A stretch of DNA of 8,778 bases from Betaproteobacteria bacterium. GTDB taxonomy: Bacteria > Pseudomonadota > Gammaproteobacteria > Burkholderiales > Ferrovaceae. A program made the position numbers and the translations under genes. Below, piece after piece: positions 8,001 through 8,778 of this stretch. The stretch spans positions 1-8,778 of the forward strand of contig JAGWPH010000290.1 of the NCBI GenBank assembly GCA_028870615.1. Reading direction: 5' to 3'. Positions within the stretch are counted from its first letter, which is position 1. The number at the start of each line of letters is the position of its first letter. The notes under the pieces were generated by a model that was given only the letters and a program-made list of their open reading frames with translations, was not told where the DNA came from and ran no database searches.

Positions 8001-8711
8001 ATGGGTCAGAAAATTCATCCAATAGGCTTCCGCCTGAGCGTTCTAAAAAATTGGAGCTCAAAGTGGTTTGCCAATTCCAAAAACTTCCCGGGAATGCTTC
8101 AGGACGACATCAAAGTCCGTGCTTTTCTGAAGAAGAAGCTTGCTCATGCTTCAGTGGGGCGCGTGATCATCGAACGGCCGGCCAAGAATGCCAAAATCAC
8201 CATTTACAGCGCCCGTCCAGGCGTGGTGATTGGCAAGAAGGGTGAGGACATCGAAAGTTTGCGAACCAGTCTGCAGCGTCTGATGGGCGTGCCGGTTGCG
8301 GTGAATATCGAAGAGATCCGCAAGCCGGAACTGGATGCACAGATCATCGCCGATGGCATTACCAGCCAGTTGGAAAAGCGGGTCATGTTCCGCCGTGCCA
8401 TGAAGCGCGCGATGCAGAACGCCATGCGCCTAGGGGCACAGGGGATCAAGATCACCAGTAGTGGACGACTCAATGGCGCTGAAATCGCGCGCACCGAATG
8501 GTATCGCGAAGGACGTGTGCCGTTGCATACCCTGCGTGCCGACATCGATTTTGGGTTTTCCGAAGCCAAGACCACTTATGGTGTAATCGGTGTGCAGGTG
8601 CTGGTATTCAAGGGTGAAATCGTGGGTCGGGGTGAGCAGCCGGTAGTGGCTGCAGTAGAACCCGAGAAAAAGCCCCGTAAGTCAGGAGTCCGAAATGCTG
8701 CAGCCAGCTAG
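8001..8711 (+). CDS. rpsC: 30S ribosomal protein S3
   Basis: S3 forms part of the mRNA entry channel and has helicase-like activity on mRNA together with S4 and S5. The product has 236 residues. It begins [12 protein letters not shown] and holds a type II KH domain with the RNA-binding GKKG loop (78-81) within [14 protein letters not shown]. The C-terminal S3 domain ([37 protein letters not shown]) is complete and is followed by a short basic tail. The ATG at 8001 is chosen over an in-frame ATG at 7962 inside rplV, because it gives the universal N-terminus and has AAGGA (7990-7994) six bases upstream. The last 17 bases overlap the start of rplP. Confidence 0.97.
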   Translation: MGQKIHPIGFRLSVLKNWSSKWFANSKNFPGMLQDDIKVRAFLKKKLAHASVGRVIIERPAKNAKITIYSARPGVVIGKKGEDIESLRTSLQRLMGVPVAVNIEEIRKPELDAQIIADGITSQLEKRVMFRRAMKRAMQNAMRLGAQGIKITSSGRLNGAEIARTEWYREGRVPLHTLRADIDFGFSEAKTTYGVIGVQVLVFKGEIVGRGEQPVVAAVEPEKKPRKSGVRNAAAS

Positions 8712-8778
8712 AACAAAGTACCGCAAACAACAGAAAGGCCGTAACACGGGTGTGGCCACCCGTGGCGCCAAGGTCTCC
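8695..8778 (+). CDS. rplP: 50S ribosomal protein L16, first 28 codons (cut by window edge)
   Basis: L16 is a late 50S assembly protein near the A-site tRNA elbow. Only the first 28 residues are visible. They begin [19 protein letters not shown], the hallmark L16 N-terminus (usual form MLQPKRTKYRKQHKGRNTG), and run through VATRGAKVS to the window end. The gene starts inside rpsC, overlapping it by 17 bases in a different frame, and has the ribosome binding site AGGAG (8684-8688) six bases before the ATG. The truncation is only the window boundary; the reading frame is open to the last base. Confidence 0.95.
   Translation, partial: MLQPARTKYRKQQKGRNTGVATRGAKVS

Overview
The window holds the fused str-S10 ribosomal protein and elongation factor cluster of a bacterium. 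All genes are on the + strand: rpsL, rpsG, fusA, tuf, rpsJ, rplC, rplD, rplW, rplB, rpsS, rplV, rpsC and the first 28 codons of rplP. The protein sequences (for example S12, S10, L3 and EF-Tu) and the placement of tuf directly before rpsJ look betaproteobacterial. An environmental lineage near the Nitrosomonadales/Ferrovales is possible, but that finer placement is a guess. Base composition is moderate to slightly GC-rich.

Bases 1-118 carry no recognisable gene. They hold a strong sigma70-type promoter (TTGACA, 17 bp, TAGAAT) and a short mRNA leader with a 9-bp hairpin. The str part follows: rpsL (S12), a 35-nt gap, rpsG (S7), an unusually long and structured 186-nt spacer, fusA (EF-G, starting at TTG), a 27-nt gap, and tuf (EF-Tu). 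Only 13 nt separate tuf from rpsJ (S10), with no promoter or terminator visible, so the S10 part is probably read from upstream. A second spacer of 118 nt with two hairpins lies between rpsJ and rplC (L3). From rplC on the genes are packed with gaps of 1-11 nt or overlaps: rplC, rplD, rplW, rplB (starting at GTG), rpsS, rplV, rpsC, rplP. The window edge cuts rplP.

The products act together in translation. S12, S7, S10, S19 and S3 belong to the 30S subunit; L3, L4, L23, L2, L22 and L16 to the 50S subunit. EF-Tu delivers aminoacyl-tRNA and EF-G drives translocation. No intrinsic terminator is seen, which fits one long transcript continuing past the right edge.

There is no mobile element, CRISPR array, tRNA, rRNA or unfamiliar protein here, and I see no novel system. 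The points worth a second look are non-coding or compositional: the rpsL leader, the structured rpsG-fusA and rpsJ-rplC spacers, the TTG start of fusA, and the strongly G-ending codon use of tuf compared with its neighbours.
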